From: Niallia endozanthoxylica
GTDB taxonomy: Bacteria; Bacillota; Bacilli; Bacillales; Cytobacillaceae
Assembly (NCBI RefSeq): GCF_008710145.1
Contig: NZ_VYKL01000015.1
Span: forward strand, 496,001 to 560,000
Direction of reading: 5' to 3'
DNA: 64,000 nucleotides
Shown here piece by piece: positions 48,832 through 57,889 of this stretch. Below the pieces are notes generated by a model. It had not been told where the DNA came from. It did not search any database and saw only the letters and a program-made list of their open reading frames with translations. The first letter of the stretch is position 1; each line of letters begins with the position of its first letter. The position numbers and the translations under genes were made by a program.

Positions 48832-48876
48832 CGTTTCAGCTCTCTTATAGCATTTTTATAAACAACAACCCGTATT

Positions 48877-50370
48877 TTAATTTAATAATATATCAGCTAA
48901 CCGCTGTTTCCAACTAAATTCGTCATTATTCTTGGCAAAATCAGGTGTTTTATCAAACTTACTCCATTCCAAACCGCAAATATCACAACAGTTTTCCGGT
49001 CTGTTATCTATCAGTTCTTTCTCTCCAAAATAAGTAAGGATGTGCTCTCTTCTGCAACTATTAGAGTTGCTCCAACTTGTCATGAACGAAATCTTTTCCC
49101 GTTTTAATTGCCTTCTACTTTCCAATTCTTTTTTATAATGACTAAAAATCTGTTGTACATCTTTCCTTTCATCCATCCGTAAGAGATAATCACATAACAT
49201 CCGCCATTGAATATCAGTAAACCCCCCTATTTTTTTCCATTCATCTTGAAATGGTATCTGATAAACGGAAAAATTCTTTGATGTTTTCATCACTTCAACT
49301 AACCAATCCAACTGCTCCGAAGAGGGAATTTCTGACTCTGCCAGCTGATAGGCTATTTGCTCATCTCCTGTGGAATATAAGAGCACGGCAATACTTGGCT
49401 TTCCATCTCTTCCCGCCCTCCCAATTTCCTGAAGGTAAGACTCCATTTGCTGAGGCATATGAAAATGAATAACAAAACGAATATTTTCTTTGTTAACCCC
49501 CATTCCAAATGCACTTGTCGCACAGATAATATCAAGCTGATTATGTAGAAATTGTTGTTGAATTAAGATTCTTGACTCTTGGTCCATCCCGCCATGATAG
49601 GCCATTACCTTAGAAATTCCTTTATTTTGTAAAAAGCTAACTGCTTGTTCTGCCATTTTTTTACTTGAAAAATAAACAATACCAGGCTTTTCCAACTTCG
49701 AAACAAACTCATTCAATATTTCCCATTTCTCCTGATGACTGGCAATATTACGGACTGCCAAAGCAATATTCGGACGATCAACTGAAGCAAACACTTTTTT
49801 ACAACGGTCAAGCTCCAATGTTTGAGTGATGTCTTGAATAACAAGTTTTGTCGCAGTTGCCGTTAAAGCTAATGTTAACGGCTGACCTAAGCTTTTACGA
49901 ACAGCGCCGAGTTTAATATAGTCAGGCCGAAAATCATATCCCCACTGTGAAATACAATGAGCCTCATCAATCACAAATAACGAAATATTTAAACGCTTGA
50001 GGTTCTCTATTATTAGATCATTAGCCAATGTTTCAGGTGAAATAAAAATAAATTTATACTTTTCTAATTGCTTTAATACCTTTATTCTTTCCACTCTAGA
50101 AAGAAAAGAATTAATTGCTACCACACTTTTTTCACCATTCATTTTCATCTGCTCAACCTGATCCTGCATTAAAGATAATAATGGGGATACAACAAGCACT
50201 TGGCCTGGCAGCAAATAACCCGGTAATTGATAACAAAGTGATTTACCTGTTCCAGTTGGCAGCATTGCCATTGTATGACAGCCATTAAGAACAGAGGTAA
50301 TGACTTCCTTCTGACCCGGACGAAATGAGGTATATTGAAAATATTGAAATAAATAATTTTCCAGTATCAT
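48877..50370 (-). CDS. recQ: RecQ-family ATP-dependent DNA helicase
   Basis: 497 aa superfamily 2 helicase, 3'-5' unwinding in repair. Motif I LPTGTGKSLCYQLP (about residues 38-51), motif Ia LVVSPLLSLMQDQV, motif II DEAHCISQWGYDFRPDY, motif III LALTATAT, motif V/VI with IREVIH-like FVIHFHMPQQMESYLQEIGR and AGRDGKPS. A zinc-binding tail (RREHILTYFGE... CCDICGLEWSKF) is present, but the HRDC domain is missing, as in the short B. subtilis enzyme. The start overlaps the ypbB stop by four bases. Confidence 0.94.
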   Translation of the reverse strand: MILENYLFQYFQYTSFRPGQKEVITSVLNGCHTMAMLPTGTGKSLCYQLPGYLLPGQVLVVSPLLSLMQDQVEQMKMNGEKSVVAINSFLSRVERIKVLKQLEKYKFIFISPETLANDLIIENLKRLNISLFVIDEAHCISQWGYDFRPDYIKLGAVRKSLGQPLTLALTATATKLVIQDITQTLELDRCKKVFASVDRPNIALAVRNIASHQEKWEILNEFVSKLEKPGIVYFSSKKMAEQAVSFLQNKGISKVMAYHGGMDQESRILIQQQFLHNQLDIICATSAFGMGVNKENIRFVIHFHMPQQMESYLQEIGRAGRDGKPSIAVLLYSTGDEQIAYQLAESEIPSSEQLDWLVEVMKTSKNFSVYQIPFQDEWKKIGGFTDIQWRMLCDYLLRMDERKDVQQIFSHYKKELESRRQLKREKISFMTSWSNSNSCRREHILTYFGEKELIDNRPENCCDICGLEWSKFDKTPDFAKNNDEFSWKQRLADILLN

Positions 50371-51419
50371 AATTCTTCACCATACTTTGCTAAAACAAGT
50401 CTTATTTCGAAGTAATCAGTATTTGAGACCATACTGCGAATTTGCTTAAGCTGCTTTGTTTGCACTGCCTTTGCAGCCTTTTTTATTAATTCTTGTTTTT
50501 CAATTGATACATAAGAGTCAATCGAAAAACTTTTTATATTTAAAGCTAATTCAACAAGATGATCTTCAATTGTGCTTTTTTTTAGTCCACGAATGGTCAT
50601 AATATCAGTAACGGAGTTACCTTGTTTTAATAAAGCATAGGTTTTTTCCGTTGAATTGGTCAGTTGATGCTTTTGTGATTTTCCCAGAAAGGAATGCAGT
50701 ATTGGAAGTTGGCCCGGATTTTCTTCAATATAGCCAGTTACGTAATGAAGAGTACTTAAAAAATGATAATGGTAATAAGATAACTCCATTTGGAAGGTTT
50801 GCGCAGCTTGTGATTCTGTTAAACCCATGGAACGAAATCCGCTCAGTCTAATAACTAAGTATTCCGGCACTATTGAAAAGTCACTTTCTAAACACATGAC
50901 CAATTCTTCATATAACTGCAATCCGAGAGCATCTCTGCTCAGCCTATTTTGCTTAAGAAATTGTCTCATCCACAAAAGTGTATCCGCTTTTCTTTGAATA
51001 GGTATATACTTTGATTCACGTTTTTTTAAATGCGAAATAACTTGAATAGCAAGAGATAATCTTTCCCAAAACACAATAGCTGTTCGTTGATATTTCCAGC
51101 CATTTAAATGATTAGGTATCGGCGTTTGCGCTAACGCTTGATTTAGCCGATTCTCGCCTTTTAATGTAACGGAATAATGCTGATTTGCTTTTTCAACAAT
51201 TAACTGCTCGTTTAACAAGAAGGAAATATTTTTTTCCAATAACTCTCTGCTCATATTCGTATCGGTTTGAAAAAAAGGGGTTAACTGAAATAAATGGGCA
51301 TCCTGAATAGTCTGCGAAGATTTTTTCCCATGTAATAAATGATAAATGGAATAGATTGTTCGTTCACCTTGAAGTTTATGTAAACAAAATAGAATAATCA
51401 ATTGATTAAATGTCAGCAT
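50367..51419 (-). CDS. ypbB: YpbB, helix-turn-helix protein coupled to recQ
   Basis: 350 aa cytoplasmic protein with no enzyme motif. The last third holds an HTH-like segment (TDIMTIRGLKKSTIEDHLVE, about residues 268-287) similar to HRDC/HTH accessory domains of RecQ proteins. This suggests that YpbB supplies a nucleic-acid-binding function that other organisms carry in RecQ itself (inference). Stop and recQ start overlap by four bases. Divergent from fer. Confidence 0.87.
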   Translation of the reverse strand: MLTFNQLIILFCLHKLQGERTIYSIYHLLHGKKSSQTIQDAHLFQLTPFFQTDTNMSRELLEKNISFLLNEQLIVEKANQHYSVTLKGENRLNQALAQTPIPNHLNGWKYQRTAIVFWERLSLAIQVISHLKKRESKYIPIQRKADTLLWMRQFLKQNRLSRDALGLQLYEELVMCLESDFSIVPEYLVIRLSGFRSMGLTESQAAQTFQMELSYYHYHFLSTLHYVTGYIEENPGQLPILHSFLGKSQKHQLTNSTEKTYALLKQGNSVTDIMTIRGLKKSTIEDHLVELALNIKSFSIDSYVSIEKQELIKKAAKAVQTKQLKQIRSMVSNTDYFEIRLVLAKYGEEL

Positions 51420-51592
51420 TATTTCATCACCATATTTTATCTTTTTTTGTCAAAATAATGAACACCGTAATACAAATCACAGAATTTTGTCTTATTACAT
51501 CATATCATGAAAAAGTGGAACTAGTTATTATAATATATGTTTCACGTTTTTCATAATAAAAAGCTTAAATGGTATTCTCAATATTTTTTCTA

Positions 51593-51621
51593 TTGAAAAG
51601 TTTTTCATACAGCTTTACAAT
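51593..51621 (+). promoter_or_regulatory. sigma-A promoter for fer
   Basis: TTGAAA, 17-base spacer, TACAAT, about 85 bases before the fer ATG. The leader that follows can form a small hairpin (TTATCGT...ACGATAA, roughly 51640-51670). Confidence 0.65.
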
Positions 51622-51676
51622 AGGGATTAGAAAAGCGTTTATCGTTGAAATATTTTCGTTTAGACGATAACAATAA

Positions 51677-51955
<279 letters not shown>

Positions 51956-51961
51956 TTCCAG

Positions 51962-51997
51962 CAAAAAAAGCTCTCTGCTTTCAGGGGGCTTTTTTTC
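51962..51997 (+). terminator. terminator after fer
   Basis: Stem AAAAAAGCTCTCTG pairing with CAGGGGGCTTTTTT (some G-T pairs) and a four-base loop, T run on the plus strand, 7 bases after the fer stop. Confidence 0.8.
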
Positions 51998-52023
51998 ACG
52001 GCTGTTTCATACTGTTTTTTATA

Positions 52024-52057
52024 CACGCGATAAAAAGCACCCGTTAAGGTGCTTTTC
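52024..52057. terminator. terminator after ribU, also reading toward fer
   Basis: Long stem CACGCGAT-AAAAGCACC / GGTGCTTTT-ATCGCGTG with one unpaired base on each side and a six-base loop. Lies after the ribU stop on the minus strand. Confidence 0.75.
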
Positions 52058-52073
52058 ATCGCGTGCATGATAT

Positions 52074-52667
52074 TTAGATTTTATACTCCTTATAGGAAGT
52101 TTGTTTATTTAGCCATGTTCCCATTTTTGTAAAAAGAAGCATGAATACAAGGGACATCGCCAAACCTTTTATTAAATTAAACGGGAGAATACCTGCAACA
52201 ATATATTGACGTATTTCCGTTCCGCTCATTGCTGGCCAATTAAGGAAAAATGTATATGCCGGTAAAATAATATAATAATTAAGAATACTCATAATGCCTG
52301 ACATTAAAATGGATCCAATAATTAAGGCAAACGTCATGCCCTTTTTAGATTTCATTTTATTATAGATATAATAAGTTGGCAGGATAAAAAGAATTCCTGC
52401 AATAAAATTCGCCATATGACCTACAGGTACGCCAGTTTCACTGCCTGTCATAAAGTAATCAAGAACATTTTTTAATAATTCAACTAAGATACCCGCCATT
52501 GGACCAAAAATTAAAGCCCCAATTAATGCCGGAATATCACTGAAGTCGATTTTTAAGAAGTTTGGAAACGGCGGAATTGGAAAATTCACCAACATTAAAA
52601 CATACGCTATGCTACTTAACATAGCAATTGACACTAGTGCTCTTACTTTGTTTTGACCTTTACCCAT
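52074..52667 (-). CDS. ribU: riboflavin ECF transporter S component RibU (FmnP/YpaA)
   Basis: 197 aa membrane protein with six helices that binds riboflavin and works with the shared EcfA/EcfT module encoded elsewhere. The N-terminal KVRALVSIAMLSSIAYVLML carries the AxxxA-type contact for the T component; FPNFLKIDFSDIPALIGALI is the conserved RibU loop. The gene is preceded by an FMN riboswitch and terminator at 52746-52976, so it should be repressed by FMN. Confidence 0.95.
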   Translation of the reverse strand: MGKGQNKVRALVSIAMLSSIAYVLMLVNFPIPPFPNFLKIDFSDIPALIGALIFGPMAGILVELLKNVLDYFMTGSETGVPVGHMANFIAGILFILPTYYIYNKMKSKKGMTFALIIGSILMSGIMSILNYYIILPAYTFFLNWPAMSGTEIRQYIVAGILPFNLIKGLAMSLVFMLLFTKMGTWLNKQTSYKEYKI

Positions 52668-52745
52668 TTTACTTTCTCTCCTTCTTTTGGATCCATCATC
52701 TCCAAAGAAGCAGGTTTAGCATTTTATACCTGATAAAAATTCCAC

Positions 52746-52774
52746 AAAAAAACCTCAAGCCTTATCACTTGAGG
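52746..52774 (-). terminator. riboswitch-controlled terminator before ribU
   Basis: Stem CCTCAAG/CTTGAGG with an eight-base loop, followed on the minus strand by TTTTTTTG, in the ribU leader. The minus-strand TTCTCCC (52779-52773), which overlaps the stem by two bases, can instead pair with GGGAGAA (52855-52849) at the aptamer end, giving an antiterminator. Confidence 0.85.
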
Positions 52775-52847
52775 GAGAATTTTTATTAGAAGGTATGCTT
52801 AATAAACATTCAATAATTAAAATTTTTGAATGCTGCCAAACCCCCAT

Positions 52848-52976
52848 CTTCTCCCATCCAGACTGTACTGTCGGCTTTGGAATTGCACCAAATCCTGCCT
52901 AAAAAATCAGGCTCACGGGCTTAGAGAATCTCATCTCATCACCGTCGGTCGGGAATTTCACCCTGCCCCGAAGATA
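52848..52976 (-). ncRNA. FMN riboswitch (RFN element)
   Basis: The minus strand shows the conserved RFN blocks in order: ATCTTCGGGGCAGGGTGAAA, TTCCCGACCGACGGTGATG, AGCCCGTGAGC, GGCAGGATTTGGTGCAATTC, and CCGACAGTACAGTCTGGATG, then GGGAGAAG. The 467 bp gap between ribU and the M23 gene (52668-53134) holds this aptamer, the expression-platform terminator and A/T-rich sequence. FMN binding should favour termination. Confidence 0.97.
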
Positions 52977-53092
52977 GATCTTATTTTATTTTACAAGTTA
53001 ATTATACTAGGGGATTACACCCTTGTGAATCCATTAGTTTAAAAATTATTCATTTATCTTTTCTATCGCCATTTTTTCAACAAAATCTCCAT

Positions 53093-53122
53093 AAAAAAAC
53101 AAAAGGACAGCTTGTCCTTTTG
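53093..53122 (-). terminator. terminator after the M23/LysM gene
   Basis: Ten-base stem CAAAAGGACA/TGTCCTTTTG, three-base loop, then a run of seven T on the minus strand. 13 bases past the stop. Confidence 0.88.
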
Positions 53123-53134
53123 TTCTTTTTCGCA

Positions 53135-53851
53135 TTATTTTAGAATCAACTTTTGCTCTGGAATAATAAGGTCATTTTTCAAATGATTTTTCTCTTTTAA
53201 TTCCCAAACACTTATATTCATTTTTTTCGCAATAGAATACAATGTATCACCAGCCTGAACGACATATTCAGCTTTTACATCATCCATTAGGCGACCAGCT
53301 GTTTCAACTGCCAACTGATCTTTTTGGACCGCAGCAACTGCTTGTCCAACCTTTACCTCGCCTAATGCCAGCATCGGATTAAGCGCATTTTTTTTATCAA
53401 CTGTCCAATGTGATTGATGTACTTCAAAATGCAAATGGACACCAGATGAATCTCCTGTGCTGCCCATTTTTCCAATGACATCACCCTTGTGCACTCTTGT
53501 CCCTTTTTGGACCATTCTTGCCTGTAAATGGGCATATACTGTCTCAAAGTTTTTATCATGTTTGATGAACACTACATTTCCATATGTATCAGAGTAATAC
53601 GATTTAGAGACAACTCCGTTTTCCACTGCATGTATAGAAGTACCTGGGGATGATGCAATATCAATCCCCATATGCTGTCCCTGTCTTGTACCAAAAGAAT
53701 CAGTAATAACCCCATCAGACGGCCACATCCAATTGGCTGTCACCTCGTTAATGCTGCTGGCAGCCTCAGCGTGTTTTATTCCAAAGAATAATAAACTAAC
53801 ACACACAGCCATTATTCCAGCAATCAAAAAACGCTTTATGTACTCTCGCAA
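53135..53851 (-). CDS. exported M23 peptidase with C-terminal LysM domain
   Basis: 238 aa cell-wall protein. Signal peptide (about 1-31, ending HAEAA), then an M23 (LytM) domain with zinc ligands His60 and Asp64 (GQHMGID) and His141, and active-site His108 (YAHL) and His139 (VHLHFEVH). The C-terminal LysM (about 196-238, VQAGDTLYSIAKKMNISVWE) binds peptidoglycan. The complete motif set implies an active endopeptidase. It starts with TTG after AAGGAGG. B. subtilis has sigX-rsiX next to resE here, so this is a difference. Confidence 0.9.
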   Translation of the reverse strand: MREYIKRFLIAGIMAVCVSLLFFGIKHAEAASSINEVTANWMWPSDGVITDSFGTRQGQHMGIDIASSPGTSIHAVENGVVSKSYYSDTYGNVVFIKHDKNFETVYAHLQARMVQKGTRVHKGDVIGKMGSTGDSSGVHLHFEVHQSHWTVDKKNALNPMLALGEVKVGQAVAAVQKDQLAVETAGRLMDDVKAEYVVQAGDTLYSIAKKMNISVWELKEKNHLKNDLIIPEQKLILK

Positions 53852-53991
53852 TTCTTTTCCTCCTTGTACTTGTACCTCTTTTCACACTATGAAAGCCTGG
53901 CTGAATTTAGAACTCCGGTTCTTGCAAAAACACATCTATTAGAATGCAGCCAAAAGGAAGATTTTATACAAGAAAAAAACAGATATTTACA

Positions 53992-54025
53992 AACAAAAAA
54001 CACCTGTCGATGACAAGTGTTTTTG
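53992..54025 (-). terminator. terminator after resE
   Basis: Stem AAAAACAC-TGTC / GACA-GTGTTTTT with one C-A mismatch and a three-base loop, then TTTTTTG on the minus strand, about 30 bases after the resE stop. Confidence 0.75.
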
Positions 54026-54056
54026 TTTCTTGTGAATCAAGAACAATCGGCAAGTT

Positions 54057-55841
54057 TTAACTTTTTTTTGCATTTCTCGGCAGATTAAACGAAAAGATTG
54101 TCCCTTTCCCAAGAATACTTTGTACAGTAATATGACCATGGTGTGCTTCAATGATATTTTTAGCAATAGCCAATCCAAGACCTGTACCAGACCGGCCACG
54201 CGTTCTTGCTTTATCTGCCTTATAAAAACGTTCAAAAACAAACGGCAAATCTTCTTCAGGGATGCCAGCTCCATTATCCTTTACTTCAATAGACAGTCCT
54301 CTTTCATCGCTGCGTTCGATAATTGTAACTGAACCGCCCTCCGGAGTATGACGAATCGCATTATCGATTAGATTAGTTAATACCTGTTCAATTCGATCTG
54401 AATCAAACTCAAAGCTTCCCTCATCATTTTCTCTATCAAACAATAGAGAAATCTTCTTTTCCTTAGCTAATCCTTGAAACTTACGGTTGATTTTATCCAA
54501 AAATGGTCCAATTTCAACCTTATCTAACATTAAGTTAAAATATCCAGATTCCATTCTTGCCAGGTCAAGCAGCTCATTGACAAGTCTACTCATTCTCAGT
54601 GATTCATCATAAATGATTTTAGCCATTTCTTTTTTCTCTTCGTGAGACTCCGCAATATCATCGACAATGGCTTCACTATATCCCTGCATCATAGCAATAG
54701 GGGTCCTCAGTTCATGAGATACATTGGCGATAAAATCACTTCTCATTTTATCTAGTGTTCGTTCTTCCGTCATATCCCTAACAACAGCAACAGCCCCGCG
54801 GATACTCTTATGGCTATAAAGCGGGCTCACAATCATTACCCAATAGCGTCCCTGGAGAGTTATTTCTCCTATCTGCTCTTTTTCCGTACTTACGGCTAAT
54901 TCAAACAATTCCATTACCTTCGATGGTACAGCGTCAGAACTGTTTTCCTTATTTTTCTTTTCATAATACCAGCTTTGTAAAAACAATTCGGCGGGCGGAT
55001 TGGTCATTAGAATGGTTCCATCTCGATTAAACGTGATAACACCATCAACCATCCCGCTTAAAATACTGGACAGAAGTTCTTTTTCTTGACTTAAAGCGTT
55101 TAAATTAAATTTCAGCTGTCTGCCCATCTGATTAAAAGCAGTGGCTAATTCTCCAATTTCATCGTGGGTTAAAATTGGAACTTTTGTATCAAACTTACCA
55201 CGTGCCACTTCAAAAGCAGCCTGTTTCATCTTCCGGAGCGGTGCGTTAATCCTTGTTGACAAGAAAAAAGCAAAAAAGGTAGTTAATATAATGGCTACAC
55301 CTGCAGCGAGTAAGATAAATTTAGTTGTTTCTCTTGCTGTTTCTTTTCCTACCTCAACCGATTGATATATATAGACAGCAGCGTTTTGGCCATCCTGAAG
55401 GTTTAAAGGCACACCAATAATAATAAGCTGATCAGCATCTGTCTGTTGATTTCCTGCAGTAAAGGAAGTAACAACCCTTTTCGTTTTCTTTTCATCCATT
55501 ACTTTCGCTAACTCGTTATCTTCAAAAAAGTATGTAACAGGGAGTTTAAGCGTATTCTCCTTTTCAGGTGACGTGTAATACTCCTGTGGACTCAAGACAA
55601 TCGTAGCGTTGGTTACATCATTAACAAATTCCCAAGAAATTTCTAGAGCAGTTGAAAGATCATATTTTCCGACAATTTCTGCAATTTTTTCAGCATTATG
55701 AACCAAATTTTCTTCATTTTGCGATGTCGAATAATTTTGTAAAAATTCCATAATCATAATGGAAACGATAAAAAGGATAAACGACACCAGTAAAAGAATG
55801 GTAAACCACAGTTTAACAACTACACTTCGCCAAAACATCAT
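54057..55841 (-). CDS. resE: ResE sensor histidine kinase
   Basis: 594 aa membrane kinase of the ResDE pair that senses oxygen limitation and nitric oxide. Two membrane helices (about 10-32 and 175-195) flank an extracytoplasmic domain; HAMP (about 195-245), PAS (about 255-365), HisKA with phospho-His in VSHELRTPIAMMQGYSEAI (about residue 380), and HATPase_c with N box NLIDNAIRHTP, GAGIPEEDLPFVFERFYK and GTGLGLAI. The start overlaps the resD stop by four bases. Confidence 0.96.
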   Translation of the reverse strand: MMFWRSVVVKLWFTILLLVSFILFIVSIMIMEFLQNYSTSQNEENLVHNAEKIAEIVGKYDLSTALEISWEFVNDVTNATIVLSPQEYYTSPEKENTLKLPVTYFFEDNELAKVMDEKKTKRVVTSFTAGNQQTDADQLIIIGVPLNLQDGQNAAVYIYQSVEVGKETARETTKFILLAAGVAIILTTFFAFFLSTRINAPLRKMKQAAFEVARGKFDTKVPILTHDEIGELATAFNQMGRQLKFNLNALSQEKELLSSILSGMVDGVITFNRDGTILMTNPPAELFLQSWYYEKKNKENSSDAVPSKVMELFELAVSTEKEQIGEITLQGRYWVMIVSPLYSHKSIRGAVAVVRDMTEERTLDKMRSDFIANVSHELRTPIAMMQGYSEAIVDDIAESHEEKKEMAKIIYDESLRMSRLVNELLDLARMESGYFNLMLDKVEIGPFLDKINRKFQGLAKEKKISLLFDRENDEGSFEFDSDRIEQVLTNLIDNAIRHTPEGGSVTIIERSDERGLSIEVKDNGAGIPEEDLPFVFERFYKADKARTRGRSGTGLGLAIAKNIIEAHHGHITVQSILGKGTIFSFNLPRNAKKS

Positions 55842-56554
55842 TCATTAATGACCTCAAATTTATATCCTACTCCCCAGACAGTAATAATCATTTTAGCTGC
55901 CTGCTCTGAAACTTTATTTAATTTCTCACGTAAGCGCTTAACATGTGTATCAACCGTTCGTAAATCACCAAAAAATTCATAATGCCATACTTCTTTTAGT
56001 AATTGTTCACGATCAAATACTTTATCAGGTGATTTTGCGAGGAAAAAGAGCAACTCATATTCTTTCGGTGTCAAGCTGACTTCTTGACCATTCGCGATTA
56101 CCCGATGGGCATCATTATCGATTGTTAAATGCGGGAAAACAATGATATCTTTTGTAACAGGTTCCGTTTGAATATAATTCGTTTTTACAGAACGTCTTAG
56201 TAATGCTTTTACCCGTAAGACAACCTCACGTGGACTAAAAGGTTTCACGATATAGTCGTCAGTACCAACTTCAAAACCTTGAACTCTATTTACTTCTTCA
56301 CCTTTTGCCGTCAGCATAATAACAGGTGTACCTTTTTTTTCACGCAATTCACGGCACACTTCAATTCCATCCTTACCTGGCATCATTAAATCAAGGAGAA
56401 TGACATCATAATCATTTGCCAATGCCTTTGACAGCGCTTCATCTCCATCTTCAGCTTCTTCAATTACATAGTTTTCCCTTTCCAAATACATTTTTAATAA
56501 ACGTCTGATTCTTTCTTCATCATCAACCACTAATATTTTCACATTATTATCCAA
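55838..56554 (-). CDS. resD: ResD response regulator
   Basis: 238 aa OmpR-type regulator of aerobic/anaerobic respiration genes. Receiver domain with acidic pocket Asp11-Asp12, phospho-acceptor Asp55 (LLDLMMPGKDG) and Lys in IVKPFSPRE; C-terminal winged helix (VSLTPKEYELLFFLAKSPDK...TVDTHVKRLREKL). Start is TTG with GGAGGG 7 bases before it. Followed by resE with a four-base overlap. It lies after resABC but behind a terminator, so it may also be driven by its own promoter. Confidence 0.97.
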   Translation of the reverse strand: MDNNVKILVVDDEERIRRLLKMYLERENYVIEEAEDGDEALSKALANDYDVILLDLMMPGKDGIEVCRELREKKGTPVIMLTAKGEEVNRVQGFEVGTDDYIVKPFSPREVVLRVKALLRRSVKTNYIQTEPVTKDIIVFPHLTIDNDAHRVIANGQEVSLTPKEYELLFFLAKSPDKVFDREQLLKEVWHYEFFGDLRTVDTHVKRLREKLNKVSEQAAKMIITVWGVGYKFEVINE

Positions 56555-56641
56555 AAGAATACCCTCCTAGCAAGTCTATTGTACATAAAGAATTGGGTTT
56601 TTTCTATGATTTCATAGGCTTTGACAAAAAAAATTCTTTTT

Positions 56642-56670
56642 AAAAAAAGCCTGCACTTAAAAAGTGAGGC
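56642..56670 (-). terminator. internal terminator between resC and resD
   Basis: Stem GCCT-CACTT/AAGTG-AGGC with one bulged base and a three-base loop, followed on the minus strand by TTTTTTTA. It starts about 20 bases after the resC stop and would reduce resABC read-through into resDE. Confidence 0.7.
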
Positions 56671-56689
56671 AAAAATAAAATAATATTCA

Positions 56690-57877
56690 TCATGAACCCG
56701 CATACGAGTGTAAACCAACAATAACTAAATTAACCGCAACAAGGTTAAACATAATAATAACAAATCCAATAACAGCTAACCAAGCAGATTTTTCACCATG
56801 CCAGCCTTTTGACAGCCTTAGGTGTAAAAAGGCTGCATAGAAAAGCCAAGTAATCAGTGCCCAAACTTCTTTTGGATCCCAGCCCCAAAAGCGTGTCCAT
56901 GCAATTTGTGCCCAAATCATGGCAAAGATTAAAGCACCTAACGTAAAAATAGGGAATCCAATTAAGACAGACCGATAGCTGATTTCGTCAACAAGATCTG
57001 ACTGAATATTTTTTACTAGCGGCTTCAAAAGCTCACCGATACGTTTTCTGGCTATCAATCTGATGAGACCATATAATACTAGTCCGGCAGCCACTGACCA
57101 AATAACCGTATTAAGTTTTTTCGCATCAATAATGGCAGGCATATATAACATTGGCTCAAAATTTTCTTTTGTCAGAAGTTCTCCCTCATGAGGTCCAACC
57201 AGCGCCGGCATGGTATATTCAACTTCTGCTTCTGCACCACCCTTATCAACCCAATTGAATCCTGCCTTATAATCCATAACAGAAAAGGCAGTTGTTACTG
57301 TAATGAATCCTATTGTACATATTAACCCAAACATAACTATTTCAAGCCAAAATGTACTTTTGCTCCGTTTCGCTTGATTCACATGTTTAACAAGATAAAT
57401 TAACCCGGCCGCAAAACTAATCGCCAAGATTGCTTCACCTAGAGCTGCGGTTGTCACGTGAATATGAAGCCAATCACTCTGTAAAGAAGGGATTAAGGGT
57501 GTAATATTTCTATTAAACATACTTGCATATGCAATAACCAGGATTCCAATTGGTAATGTAAACAAACCCAATAGCGGAGTTTTATAAATAAAAAATATCA
57601 CGATGAAAGCACCGATAATAGCCATACCAAAAAAGGTTGTAAACTCAAACAAATTACTAACAGGAGCATGTCCCGAAGCAATCCAGCGCGTAATGAAATA
57701 TCCCAGCTGCGCTGCAAAACCAATAACGGTAATAATTATTCCTAATTTCGCCCAACGATTTAAACCCTTCTTGCCTCGAAGACTTCGCTTATCCCTAATC
57801 GCCCCTCCAAAAAAAACGAGTGCAACTAAATAGAGAACGAAAGCTGTATATAATAAATTACTACTTAGGTTTACCAA
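56690..57877 (-). CDS. resC: ResC, cytochrome c synthesis membrane protein (CcsA type)
   Basis: 395 aa heme-handling component of System II cytochrome c maturation. About ten membrane helices, and the tryptophan-rich heme motif in [16 protein letters not shown] (WGWDPKE) near residue 320, with flanking histidines (for example [14 protein letters not shown] and [15 protein letters not shown]). Start is TTG, with GGGGG 7 bases before it. It acts with ResB to attach heme to the QcrC cytochrome in this window. 13 bases after resB. Confidence 0.95.
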   Translation of the reverse strand: MVNLSSNLLYTAFVLYLVALVFFGGAIRDKRSLRGKKGLNRWAKLGIIITVIGFAAQLGYFITRWIASGHAPVSNLFEFTTFFGMAIIGAFIVIFFIYKTPLLGLFTLPIGILVIAYASMFNRNITPLIPSLQSDWLHIHVTTAALGEAILAISFAAGLIYLVKHVNQAKRSKSTFWLEIVMFGLICTIGFITVTTAFSVMDYKAGFNWVDKGGAEAEVEYTMPALVGPHEGELLTKENFEPMLYMPAIIDAKKLNTVIWSVAAGLVLYGLIRLIARKRIGELLKPLVKNIQSDLVDEISYRSVLIGFPIFTLGALIFAMIWAQIAWTRFWGWDPKEVWALITWLFYAAFLHLRLSKGWHGEKSAWLAVIGFVIIMFNLVAVNLVIVGLHSYAGS

Positions 57878-57889
57878 CCTATTTCCCCC

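Noticed and set aside
56539..56721. 60-codon minus-strand frame spanning the resC-resD gap
   Set aside because: It crosses a terminator hairpin and overlaps both genes' ends out of frame; no ribosome site.
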